NCBI GenBank assembly: GCA_018376905.1
Contig: JAHAAK010000021.1
Span: 1-39,837, forward strand
Direction of reading: 5' to 3'
Length of the DNA: 39,837 nt
Origin: Collinsella sp.
GTDB taxonomy: Bacteria; Actinomycetota; Coriobacteriia; Coriobacteriales; Coriobacteriaceae
Below, in pieces: positions 7,204-14,778 of this stretch (within the stretch, counting starts at the first letter, position 1; each line of letters begins with the position of its first letter). The notes under the pieces are model-generated. The model saw only the letters and a list, made by a program, of their open reading frames with translations. It ran no database searches and was not told where the DNA came from. The position numbers and the translations under genes were made by a program.

Positions 7204-8523
7204 CTATTCCTCCTCGAGTGTGACCTTGCCGCCCAGCAGGCGGTAGTGGTCGAAGAAATCGGGATAGGACTTGTTGACGGCCTCGGCGCCGTGGATCACG
7301 ACCTCGCCGGTGGCGCGGCTCGCGGCGATGGCGGCCATCATGGCGATGCGGTGGTCGTTGTGCGAATCGACCTCGCCGCCGGTGAAGGCATCGACGCCCT
7401 TGATGATGAGGTCATCGCCGGCAATGCGCACCTGCGCGCCCAGCGCGGTGAGCTCGCGGGTGGTGGTGGCCAGACGGTCGGATTCCTTGATGCGCAGACG
7501 GGCGCAATCGCGGATAAAGGTGCGGCCCTGTGCCAGTGAGGCCACGGCCGAGATAACGGGCACGAGGTCGGGAATGTCGTGGGCGCTCATCTCAAAGCCA
7601 GCGAGCTTGTCGGACTGCACGGTGGCGGCGTTGGTGGAGCGCACGATGCGGGCACCAAAGCGCGAGAGCGCGGCGAGCACGTTGCGGTCGCCCTGAGCGG
7701 AGCTCAGCGACACGCCCTCGACGGTGATGGGGTCGGTGCCGATGGCGCCGGCGCACAGCCAAAAGGCGGCGTTGGACCAGTCGCCCTCGACGGCCACGCT
7801 ACCGGGCGTGCGGTACGAGCCGCTGCTCACGCGGAAGTTCGTGACCTCGGGCTGGCCATCCTTGGCCGGAATGCGCTCGACGTTGACCTCGACGCCGAAG
7901 GCCTTCATGGCCTGGATCGTCAGGTTGATGTAGGGGCGGCTCTCAATGAGGCCGGTCACCTGTACGCAGGAGGGCTGGGCCAGCAGCGGGGCCGCCAGCA
8001 GCAGGCCCGAGATGTACTGCGAGCTCACGTTGCCCGGCAGCACAAAGGTGCCCGGGCGCATGCGGCCGCTCGTCTTGAGCGGAAAACCGCCCAGACCCTG
8101 TAGGTCGCAGCCGGCGGCGATGATCTCGTCCGAGAGCGGCGAGAGCGGGCGGGCGCCCAGGCGGCCCTGGCCCACGAAGGTGGCATCCGCACCCAGCGCG
8201 CAGGCGACGGGCAGCATAAAGCGCAGCGTGGAGCCGCTTTCGCCGCAGTCAAGCGTGCCGCCGGCAAGGGCCTTGAGCAGGCCAAACTCAACACTCTTCA
8301 TGGTAGGGTGGACCTGGAAGCCGTCCTCGACGGTCTCGATGCGGGCGCCGAGTGCCGTAAGGCAACGCACCGTGGCCTCGATGTCGGCGCAGGTGGTGTT
8401 GCAGGTGACGTGTGTCTCGCCGTTGGCAAGCGCAGCGCAGATGATGAGGCGATGTGCCATCGACTTGGACGCGATGGCGGGAACGGTGCCCTTGAGCGGG
8501 GACGGGGTGATGCGGGCTAGCAT
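7204..8523 (-). CDS. aroA: 3-phosphoshikimate 1-carboxyvinyltransferase (EPSP synthase)
   Basis: This 439-aa enzyme adds the enolpyruvyl group of PEP to shikimate-3-phosphate, step six of the pathway. The two-lobed fold is indicated by SKSMAHR near residue 20, LDCGESGSTLRF near residue 92, the RLGARPLSPL loop, the GNVSSQYISGLL substrate region, and RIKESDR with DSHNDHRIAM in the C-terminal half. These include the PEP- and shikimate-binding Lys, Arg and Asp residues of the family. Length is typical. The start overlaps the end of aroB by seven bases and the stop is one base from aroC, so translation is probably coupled along the block. Confidence 0.96.
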   Translation of the reverse strand: MLARITPSPLKGTVPAIASKSMAHRLIICAALANGETHVTCNTTCADIEATVRCLTALGARIETVEDGFQVHPTMKSVEFGLLKALAGGTLDCGESGSTLRFMLPVACALGADATFVGQGRLGARPLSPLSDEIIAAGCDLQGLGGFPLKTSGRMRPGTFVLPGNVSSQYISGLLLAAPLLAQPSCVQVTGLIESRPYINLTIQAMKAFGVEVNVERIPAKDGQPEVTNFRVSSGSYRTPGSVAVEGDWSNAAFWLCAGAIGTDPITVEGVSLSSAQGDRNVLAALSRFGARIVRSTNAATVQSDKLAGFEMSAHDIPDLVPVISAVASLAQGRTFIRDCARLRIKESDRLATTTRELTALGAQVRIAGDDLIIKGVDAFTGGEVDSHNDHRIAMMAAIAASRATGEVVIHGAEAVNKSYPDFFDHYRLLGGKVTLEEE

Positions 8524-9623
8524 GCGGATGCGTCTCCCTTCTGGCCGAGGCCCTCGGCAATGAGTTCGTGGAAAGTGGAAAGCGGCGTGCGGTCGATGCT
8601 GCAGCGGCCAATGCCGTGCGGAATCACCAGGTCGATGGTGTCGCCCGCGCGCTTCTTGTCGTGGAGCGCCTCGGCAAAGACGGCATCGGCGGAAAGCTCG
8701 CAGCGGGTCTTGAGGCCGTGGCGGGCGCAGAGTTCCTCAATACGACCGGGCAGTGCAGCATCGCAGACGCCGTGCAGGGCCGCGGCGCGCGTGATGATGC
8801 CCATGCCGATCGACACGCAGTTGCCGTGTCCGAGCTCAAAGTGCTCGCAGGCCTCGACGGCGTGTCCGGCGCTGTGTCCAAAGTTAAGGAGCTTTCGCTG
8901 GTTGGTCTCGCGCTCGTCGGCGACGACCACGGCGCGCTTGATGTCGATATTGCGGGCGATGATGAGCGCTACGCGGGCCACATCGCGGTTGAGCAGCTCC
9001 AGCGTGAGCGGGGTCTTCTCCAGCTCGGCGAAAAGCTCTGGGTCGGCGATCACGGCGTGCTTGACGACCTCGCCGCAGCCGTCAGCGAACTGCTCGGGCG
9101 TGAGGGTCGCCAGGCAGCCCACGTCGGCGATAACCACGCTCGGCTGCCAAAAGGCGCCGGCCAAGTTCTTGCCGGCAGCCAGGTCGATGGCGGTCTTGCC
9201 GCCCACCGACGAATCCACCATGGCGAGCAGGCTCGTCGGGATCTGCACAAACTTGCAGCCGCGCATGTAGGTGGCGGCCACAAAGCCCGCCACGTCGCCC
9301 ACGACACCGCCGCCGAGTGCCACGATCACGTCGGAGCGCGAAAGCTCGTGCTCGGCCACAAACTCCAAAATGGCAACATAGGTTTCGGCGCGCTTATGGG
9401 CCTCGCCGGCCTCGAAGGTGCAGATGCTCACCTCGTAGCCTGACGCCTCTAGGCTCTGCTTAACGGGCATCTGGTAGAGCGGGCCCACGTTGCTGTCCGT
9501 CACGATGACGGCCTTGGTGCCGCCGGCAGTGGCGCGCACGAGCGGTCCCGCCTGCTCCAGCAAAAACGTGCCAACATGCACCTGGTAGGGGCGTGCAGTG
9601 TCGATATCGATGGTAATCGCCAT
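8517..9623 (-). CDS. aroB: 3-dehydroquinate synthase
   Basis: This 368-aa NAD- and metal-dependent enzyme cyclises DAHP to 3-dehydroquinate, step two of the pathway. Diagnostic motifs are ALGGGVVGDVAGFVA (NAD-binding, about residues 100-115), SVGGKTAIDL near residue 138, and NFGHSAGHAVE near residue 250, which carries metal-ligand His residues. Length matches single-domain AroB proteins. The start ATG at 9623 follows GAAAGGA. It lies 36 bases downstream of tyrA and overlaps aroA by seven bases. Confidence 0.96.
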   Translation of the reverse strand: MAITIDIDTARPYQVHVGTFLLEQAGPLVRATAGGTKAVIVTDSNVGPLYQMPVKQSLEASGYEVSICTFEAGEAHKRAETYVAILEFVAEHELSRSDVIVALGGGVVGDVAGFVAATYMRGCKFVQIPTSLLAMVDSSVGGKTAIDLAAGKNLAGAFWQPSVVIADVGCLATLTPEQFADGCGEVVKHAVIADPELFAELEKTPLTLELLNRDVARVALIIARNIDIKRAVVVADERETNQRKLLNFGHSAGHAVEACEHFELGHGNCVSIGMGIITRAAALHGVCDAALPGRIEELCARHGLKTRCELSADAVFAEALHDKKRAGDTIDLVIPHGIGRCSIDRTPLSTFHELIAEGLGQKGDASAC

Positions 9624-9659
9624 AAGCTTCGGTCCTTTCGACCTGGCGTGATGGGTTGT

Positions 9660-10574
9660 CTAGTGGGAGGCTTCGTCGTCGAGTGCGCGCTTAATGCGGT
9701 CGCCCTCGGCAAGGAGATTCTCCAGATAGCGCTGGTCGTGGTCCTTGAGCGCACGGCTGTAGGCGCCAAGCGATTCGATCAGATGGTCGATCTCGAAGGC
9801 AAGCGCGTCGGCGTCATCGATCATGAGCTCGGACCACATTTGCGGGTTGAGGTGCGCCACGCGGGTGAGGTCGAGGTAGCTGCCGGCCGAAAAGCCGTGG
9901 TGGACCTGAGCGGTCGGGCTCTTAACATAGGCGTTGGATACCACGTGCGCAAGCTGGCTCGTGAAGGCGATGACACGGTCGTGCTCGGCGGCGCTGGTCA
10001 CGCTGAACTTGCCAAAGCCCAAGGGGCGCACCATCTCGCGCACCTGGCCCAAAAGCTCCAGCTTGAGCGCATCGTCCACCGCGGGCGGTACGAGCACCAG
10101 CGGGGCGCCCTGGAACAGGTCGGCGCGGGAGTGTGCATAGCCCGAGTACTGCGTGCCCGCCATGGGGTGCGCGCCCACAAAGTAAAAGCCTTGCTCGCGG
10201 GCAAGCTCAAAGGCGCGCTCGCACACGATACCCTTGACGCCCACCGTGTCAATTACCACGGGGCCCATGATGGCCTCGGTATCGGTGGCGTCGGCGAGTG
10301 CCTGGGCGTGTGCCTCGAGCCACTCGATGCAGGCTTCGGGGTAGCAAGCCAGGACGATGATGTCGCATTCGCCGAGCGTCTCGTCGTTGAGCTCGCCGGC
10401 AACGGTGCCCATGCTGGCAGCCGTCATGACATCGTCATCGGGATCCCAGGCCAGCACACGGACGCCCGCCTGCGCATAGCCGCGGGCAAAGCTGCCGCCG
10501 ATGAGGCCAAGGCCGACGATGCCGGCGCACTTGGGACCGCCCTGGTTAACGCGCGCGTTTCTCACTGTACCCAT
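9660..10574 (-). CDS. tyrA: Prephenate dehydrogenase
   Basis: This 304-aa enzyme oxidatively decarboxylates prephenate to 4-hydroxyphenylpyruvate, the Tyr branch. It has an N-terminal Rossmann motif GLGLIGGS (about residues 21-28), the catalytic and substrate-binding stretch GAHPMAGTQYSGY near residue 140, and an all-helical C-terminal dimerisation domain. No ACT domain is present, so Tyr feedback would have to act on the catalytic domain or on DAHP synthase. Whether it prefers NAD or NADP was not determined. The start ATG at 10574 is three bases after the DAHP synthase stop, with GGAG in the end of that gene, so translation is likely coupled. Confidence 0.93.
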   Translation of the reverse strand: MGTVRNARVNQGGPKCAGIVGLGLIGGSFARGYAQAGVRVLAWDPDDDVMTAASMGTVAGELNDETLGECDIIVLACYPEACIEWLEAHAQALADATDTEAIMGPVVIDTVGVKGIVCERAFELAREQGFYFVGAHPMAGTQYSGYAHSRADLFQGAPLVLVPPAVDDALKLELLGQVREMVRPLGFGKFSVTSAAEHDRVIAFTSQLAHVVSNAYVKSPTAQVHHGFSAGSYLDLTRVAHLNPQMWSELMIDDADALAFEIDHLIESLGAYSRALKDHDQRYLENLLAEGDRIKRALDDEASH

Positions 10575-10577
10575 GGG

Positions 10578-11600
10578 CTACTCCATGGTCTCTTGGCAGA
10601 CGACCTCGCGGATGGCTCGGATGCGGCGCATGGTGTCGTCGAACTGATCGGGGGTGAGGGCCTGGGCGCCGTCGGACCAGGCGCGGCTCGGCTCGTCGTG
10701 GACCTCGATCTCCAGGCCGTTGGCGCCGCAGGCGGTCGCGGCGAGCGCCATGGGCTCAACGTAGCGGGTGTAGCCGGTTGCGTGGCTGGGGTCGGCGACG
10801 ACGGGCAGGTGCGACAGGTGGTGCAGCACCGGCACGGCATTGAGGTCGAAGGTGTTGCGGGTGCGGGTCTCGAAGGTGCGGATGCCGCGCTCGCACAGGA
10901 TGACGTTGTCGTTGCCCTCGCTCATGATGTACTCGGCGGCCATAAGCAGCTCATCGATCGTGCCGGACATGCCGCGCTTGAGCAGAATCGGTGTCTGGGT
11001 CTTGCCGACCTCCTTGAGCAGAGGGAAGTTCTGAGCGTTGCGGGCGCCGATCTGCATGACGTCGATCTTCTTGTCCAGGAAGACCTGCACGTCGCGCGGG
11101 TCCATGATCTCGGTGACGATCGGCATGTCGAGCTCGGCAGACGCCTCGCACAGCAGGTCCAGACCGGCGGGGCCCATGCCCTGGTAGGCGTACGGGGAAG
11201 TGCGGGGCTTGTAGGCACCGCCGCGCAGCATCGTGGCGCCGGCGGCCTTCACGCGGCGTGCGATGCGGATGAGGTTCTCGCCCTCGACGGAGCACGGGCC
11301 GGCGATGACCTGGAACTGATCGCCGCCGATCTTGACGCCGTGGCCGCAGTCGATGACGGAGTCCTCGGGGTGGAACTTGCGGTTGGCGCGCTTGAACGGC
11401 TCGGAGACGCGCTGCACGCGCTCGACGACATCCATGGACTCGAGCAGGAACGGGTCGATCTTGGTCGTATCGCCCACCAGGCCGATGATCGTCTCATTCT
11501 CGCCGCGCGAGACATCGGTCTTCAGGCCCTTTTTCTCAATCCAGCTGACGATATGGCTGACGGCCTCGTCGCTGGCGCTCTGCTTTAAAATTGCAATCAT
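10578..11600 (-). CDS. aroF: 3-deoxy-7-phosphoheptulonate (DAHP) synthase, type I-beta with N-terminal ferredoxin-like domain
   Basis: This 340-aa enzyme condenses PEP and erythrose-4-phosphate, the committed step of the pathway. Residues 1-70 resemble the ferredoxin-like regulatory domain of Thermotoga-type enzymes, which binds aromatic amino acids. The barrel follows with GPCSVE, LRGGAYKPRTSPY, QIGARN, LKRG and DPSHATG, the family's metal- and substrate-binding motifs. The start is ATG at 11600, behind GAGGTGAGAGG; an upstream reading to 11648 in the same frame has no ribosome site. It is the first gene of the aro operon. Upstream are a terminator-like hairpin, a 20-codon ORF and a -10-like box. 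The symbol aroF is used by family; aroG would serve equally. Confidence 0.94.
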   Translation of the reverse strand: MIAILKQSASDEAVSHIVSWIEKKGLKTDVSRGENETIIGLVGDTTKIDPFLLESMDVVERVQRVSEPFKRANRKFHPEDSVIDCGHGVKIGGDQFQVIAGPCSVEGENLIRIARRVKAAGATMLRGGAYKPRTSPYAYQGMGPAGLDLLCEASAELDMPIVTEIMDPRDVQVFLDKKIDVMQIGARNAQNFPLLKEVGKTQTPILLKRGMSGTIDELLMAAEYIMSEGNDNVILCERGIRTFETRTRNTFDLNAVPVLHHLSHLPVVADPSHATGYTRYVEPMALAATACGANGLEIEVHDEPSRAWSDGAQALTPDQFDDTMRRIRAIREVVCQETME

Positions 11601-11610
11601 GGTGTGCCTC

Positions 11611-11673
11611 TCACCTCGATGGATAACTTTTGCAAAAACGGCCCGCATCGCGAGCCGTGTATATATGGTGCAT
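11611..11673 (-). CDS. Possible 20-codon leader peptide of the aro operon
   Basis: An ATG at 11673 opens 20 codons and ends with TGA ten bases before the DAHP synthase ATG. The peptide has Tyr at 5, Phe at 13 and Tyr at 17, but no run of aromatic codons. No ribosome site precedes it; instead a -10-like box lies only five to eight bases upstream, as in leaderless actinobacterial mRNAs. Codons 6-13 overlap the terminator-like hairpin at 11634-11658. Leader-peptide attenuation of aromatic genes is known in other actinobacteria, but here it is only inferred. Confidence 0.3.
   Translation of the reverse strand: MHHIYTARDAGRFCKSYPSR
11634..11658 (-). terminator. Terminator-like hairpin in the aro operon leader (candidate attenuator)
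   Basis: On the minus strand ACGGCTCGC, loop GAT, GCGGGCCGT form a nine-bp stem (one G-T pair) followed by five T (11634-11638). It lies 34 bases upstream of the DAHP synthase start, where a constitutive terminator would silence the whole operon, so regulated read-through is plausible. The segment ACGGCCC at 11714-11720 could pair with the distal arm as an antiterminator if transcription began farther upstream. Confidence 0.5.
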
Positions 11674-11678
11674 GAGAG

Positions 11679-11710
11679 TTTATACTATCTGACTCGCTTT
11701 TGCCTTCTAA
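11679..11710 (-). promoter_or_regulatory. Candidate promoter of the aro operon
   Basis: On the minus strand overlapping -10 candidates TATAAA (11679-11684) and TAGTAT (11682-11687) lie just upstream of the leader ATG. A weak -35 TTAGAA (11705-11710) is 17 bases before TAGTAT. No better promoter is visible in the 11600-11804 gap. Confidence 0.35.
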
Positions 11711-11763
11711 AGTGGGCCGTTGCGCCGCGTCTTCCTCGGAATTGCAAAGCTTTTTCTTTTATT

Positions 11764-11793
11764 TTGATAGCCCGTGGTGCACTTGGGTATAAT
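11764..11793 (+). promoter_or_regulatory. Promoter of tRNA-Arg(CCG)
   Basis: TTGATA (11764-11769), an 18-base spacer and a perfect TATAAT (11788-11793) lie 11 bases before the first tRNA base. This spacing fits a stable-RNA promoter with a very short 5' leader. Confidence 0.75.
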
Positions 11794-11804
11794 GCCAAAC
11801 GTTG

Positions 11805-11881
11805 GCCCTATTAGCTCAGGGGATTAGAGCGTCTGCCTCCGGAGCAGAAGGCCGTTGGTTCGAATCCAACATGGGGCACCA
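11805..11881 (+). tRNA. tRNA-Arg (anticodon CCG)
   Basis: The cloverleaf has acceptor stem GCCCTAT/ATGGGGC (one T-G pair), D-arm GCTC...GAGC, anticodon stem TCTGC/GCAGA with CCG at 11839-11841, T-loop TTCGAATC and encoded CCA at 11879-11881. It reads CGG codons. It has its own promoter upstream and a hairpin terminator downstream, so it is probably a single-gene transcript. Confidence 0.95.
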
Positions 11882-11892
11882 TCGAACGTAAG

Positions 11893-11926
11893 ACCGTCCG
11901 AACCTCGCATGGTCCGGGCGGTTTTT
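11893..11926 (+). terminator. Intrinsic terminator after tRNA-Arg(CCG)
   Basis: ACCGTCCGAACC (11893-11904) pairs with GGTCCGGGCGGT (11911-11922) over 12 positions, with one mismatch and one wobble pair. A six-base loop separates the arms and five T (11922-11926) end the structure. The P-type ATPase gene begins only about 20-30 bases later. Confidence 0.8.
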
Positions 11927-11957
11927 CTTATACCGACGCGACGTGATGGGACGTGGT

Positions 11958-14675
11958 ATGGCAGCAACGGATATCGAGCGTGGACTCTCGACCGCCGAGG
12001 TCGAGGAGCGCATCGCCGCCGGTAAGATCAACCGCAACATGGAGCTCAAGACCAAGTCGGTCCGCGAGCTCATCATCGAGAACCTCTGCACGCTGTTCAA
12101 TTTGATCAACGTGATCTTGGCGTTCCTGGTCATTTTGACCGGTTCGTTTAAGAATCTGACGTTCCTGTTCGTGGTGTTCCTCAATACCGCTATTGGCGTC
12201 ATCCAGTCCATGCGTTCCAAGAAGATGGTCGATAAGCTCACGCTGCTGACCTCCAAGAAGGCCATTGCGGTGCGCGACGGCGCCGAGGTGGAGCTCGACC
12301 TGGACCAGATCGTGCTCGACGACATCATCCGCCTGGGGCGTGGCGACCAGATTCCCGCTGACGCCGTGGTGGTTTCGGGCGAGGCGCTCGTGAACGAGAG
12401 CCTGCTGACGGGCGAGAGCGACCTTATTAAGAAACAGCCCGGTTCCGAGCTCATGAGCGGCAGTTTTATCGACTCGGGCCTGCTGCGCGCCCGCGTGATC
12501 CATGTCGGCGCCGACAACTACGTGGCCAAAATTAATAACGAGGCCAAGTACGTCAAAAAGGTCAATTCCGAGATCATGAACGCGCTTAACGCCATCGTGC
12601 GCTTTGCGAGCATCATCATGATCCCGCTCGGTTTGGCGTTGTTTGCCTCGAGTGTGAGCGAGCTGTGGGATGCCGCGGGAACCCCAGGCGATAGCGCGCT
12701 TTCGTGGTGCTTCTCCGAGCTGTTGGCTGGCCATGTGCCTTCGTCGGCGCTGCTGTCCACAGTGGGCGCCCTGCTGGGCATGATCCCGCAAGGCCTGGTG
12801 CTGCTGACCTCGTCGGTGCTCGCCATCGCCACGGTGCGCCTGGCCCGCCGCAAGGTGCTGGCGCAGCAGCTCTACTGCATCGAGACGATCGCGCGCGTCG
12901 ACGTGCTGTGCCTGGACAAGACGGGCACCATCACGTCGGGTCGCATGGAGGTCGAGGGCACGTATCCGCTGCCGGTCGAGGGTATGGGTGCGGGGGAGAG
13001 CGACGCCGCCGTTCCCGTCGATACCACGGTGCTCGATTTTGCGCTGGCTAACGTGGCGCGTGCGACTTCGGCCGATGCCAACGAGACCTGCCAGGCGCTG
13101 CTCAACTATTACGCCGATCGCCCGGTCGAGGTGTCTGAGCCGCTGTCGGTCATTCCGTTCTCGTCCTCCAAAAAGTGGAGCGGCGCGTCGTTTGCGCAGG
13201 GCTCCTATGTGATGGGCGCTGCGCAGTTTGTGCTCTCTGATCGTGTGTTTTCTCAGGTCGAGAACCGTGTCGCCGAGCTTGCCGATACCTGCCGCGTGCT
13301 CGTGGTGGCGCGCGTGGACGGCTTTACGCCCGATGGCGATATGGTGGGCGAGGCCGAGCCCGTGGGCTTTGTGACCATCCGTGACGAGATTCGTACCTCA
13401 GCGGCCGAGACCATCGGCTACTTTAACGAGCAGGGCGTGACCCTCAACGTGATCAGTGGCGACGACCCGCGTACGGTGTCGTCGATCGCGCGCGTGGTGG
13501 GCGTGCCGGGGGCGGACGCTTATGTGGACGCCACGACGCTCGACACGCCGACCAAGCTCGATGCCGCAGTGGACCGCTACCATGTCTTTGGTCGTGTGAC
13601 CCCGCAGCAGAAGCGCGAGCTCGTGCAGGCGCTCAAGCGCCGCGAGCACACCGTGGCCATGACGGGCGACGGCGTCAACGACGTGCTGGCGCTCAAGGAG
13701 GCCGACTGCTCCGTCGCCATGGCGGCCGGCTCCGATGCCGCGCGTAACGTGGCCGAGATCGTACTCGTTGACAACGACTTTGCCTCGATGCCCGCCGTGG
13801 TGGCCGAGGGCCGTCGCTCCATCAACAACCTGCAGCGTTCGGCCTCGCTGTTCCTGACCAAGACGCTGTTCTCGATGGGCCTGGCGGCGCTGTGCATCGC
13901 GCTGCCGCCGTACCCCTTCGAGCCCATCCAGATGACGCTCATTAACTTCTTCTGCATCGGCGCGCCGGGCTTTGTGTTGGGCTTGGAGCCCAACAATGCT
14001 CGCGTGAAGGGGTCGTTCCTGGCGAACGTGCTCAAGCGGGCACTGCCGGCGTCGATTGCGGTCATTTTGGCTGCGGCGCTCGATATCTTTGTGGCGCGCG
14101 TGTTTGGCTTTAGCCAGCTCACGCTGTCTACGATGTGCCTGCTTACGTCGTGCGCGGCGAGCGTCAGCCTAATCTGGTGCATCTCGCAGCCTCTCACGCC
14201 CTTACGTGTGGTGCTCTTTGTGTTTGTAGTCGCCGGCATCCTGGTGGGCGTTATCGGATTCCCGGAGCTGCTGTCTATTGCCAACCTGTCGATAGGCCAG
14301 ATGGTTATCTTGGCTGTCATCGTGATCTTTACCTGCTCGGTGTTCTTTAAGCTCGCCACGATGATGGATTCGCTCAAGCCGCGTCGTCGTCATGCCGCAA
14401 CTGGTTTTGGCCGTGGTGTGCGCGTTCACCTGGGTCGCGGTGGCGGCAAGGTGAGCTCGACGGGTTCGACGGCCGAGCGTTTTGCCAAGCGCTTCGCCGC
14501 CGACATGGCGCAGCGCCGCGAAGATCGCACCGCTCGCGAGGCCGAGGCCCGCGCACTCGAGGGAGTGGCCCAGGCCCAGCCCAAGAAAAAGAAGAGTACC
14601 GGAGCCAAGCGCTCTCGCGTGACCAAGTCCGCCCAAGGCATCAAAGTTTCGATGCCAAGCAAAAAGAAGAAGTAA
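11958..14675 (+). CDS. Cation-transporting P-type ATPase, CtpE-like
   Basis: This ~905-aa ion pump resembles Mycobacterium CtpE and related HAD-type P-ATPases, which have been linked to Ca2+ uptake. Motifs in order from the ATG at 11958 are actuator TGES (151-154), the phosphorylated Asp320 in DKTGT, and hinge GDGVND (570-575). About ten hydrophobic segments are visible. The membrane motif that is usually PEGL just before the P-domain reads PQGL here (Gln278), which removes a residue that is commonly an ion ligand. The last 100 residues are a Lys/Arg- and Glu-rich cytoplasmic tail ending in KKKK. GTG 11943 and ATG 11946 are alternative starts; ATG 11958 has GGGA six bases upstream. The gene starts right behind the tRNA terminator, so its promoter must overlap that region or depend on read-through. 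The ion is unproven. Confidence 0.88.
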   Translation: MAATDIERGLSTAEVEERIAAGKINRNMELKTKSVRELIIENLCTLFNLINVILAFLVILTGSFKNLTFLFVVFLNTAIGVIQSMRSKKMVDKLTLLTSKKAIAVRDGAEVELDLDQIVLDDIIRLGRGDQIPADAVVVSGEALVNESLLTGESDLIKKQPGSELMSGSFIDSGLLRARVIHVGADNYVAKINNEAKYVKKVNSEIMNALNAIVRFASIIMIPLGLALFASSVSELWDAAGTPGDSALSWCFSELLAGHVPSSALLSTVGALLGMIPQGLVLLTSSVLAIATVRLARRKVLAQQLYCIETIARVDVLCLDKTGTITSGRMEVEGTYPLPVEGMGAGESDAAVPVDTTVLDFALANVARATSADANETCQALLNYYADRPVEVSEPLSVIPFSSSKKWSGASFAQGSYVMGAAQFVLSDRVFSQVENRVAELADTCRVLVVARVDGFTPDGDMVGEAEPVGFVTIRDEIRTSAAETIGYFNEQGVTLNVISGDDPRTVSSIARVVGVPGADAYVDATTLDTPTKLDAAVDRYHVFGRVTPQQKRELVQALKRREHTVAMTGDGVNDVLALKEADCSVAMAAGSDAARNVAEIVLVDNDFASMPAVVAEGRRSINNLQRSASLFLTKTLFSMGLAALCIALPPYPFEPIQMTLINFFCIGAPGFVLGLEPNNARVKGSFLANVLKRALPASIAVILAAALDIFVARVFGFSQLTLSTMCLLTSCAASVSLIWCISQPLTPLRVVLFVFVVAGILVGVIGFPELLSIANLSIGQMVILAVIVIFTCSVFFKLATMMDSLKPRRRHAATGFGRGVRVHLGRGGGKVSSTGSTAERFAKRFAADMAQRREDRTAREAEARALEGVAQAQPKKKKSTGAKRSRVTKSAQGIKVSMPSKKKK

Positions 14676-14778
14676 CTACGCGCCCTGGCGATGTTGAATT
14701 GGTGCCTTGCTCCTGTGGGGCCGTGGCGATGTTATGCTCTAACCTCGATTGTTTGAATTGCTTCGAAAAGAGGATGCC

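Noticed and set aside
9576..11588. 670-codon + strand frame opposite aroB, tyrA and DAHP synthase
   Set aside because: Same shadow effect; the minus strand genes carry all family motifs and ribosome sites.
11600..11804. T-box upstream of the aro operon
   Set aside because: No T-box consensus is present; only a hairpin and a short ORF are seen, reported as a candidate attenuator.
11816..12517. Minus strand frame ending in the antisense of tRNA-Arg(CCG)
   Set aside because: It contains LDSNQRPSAPEADAL, another common antisense-tRNA artefact, and otherwise shadows the P-type ATPase gene.
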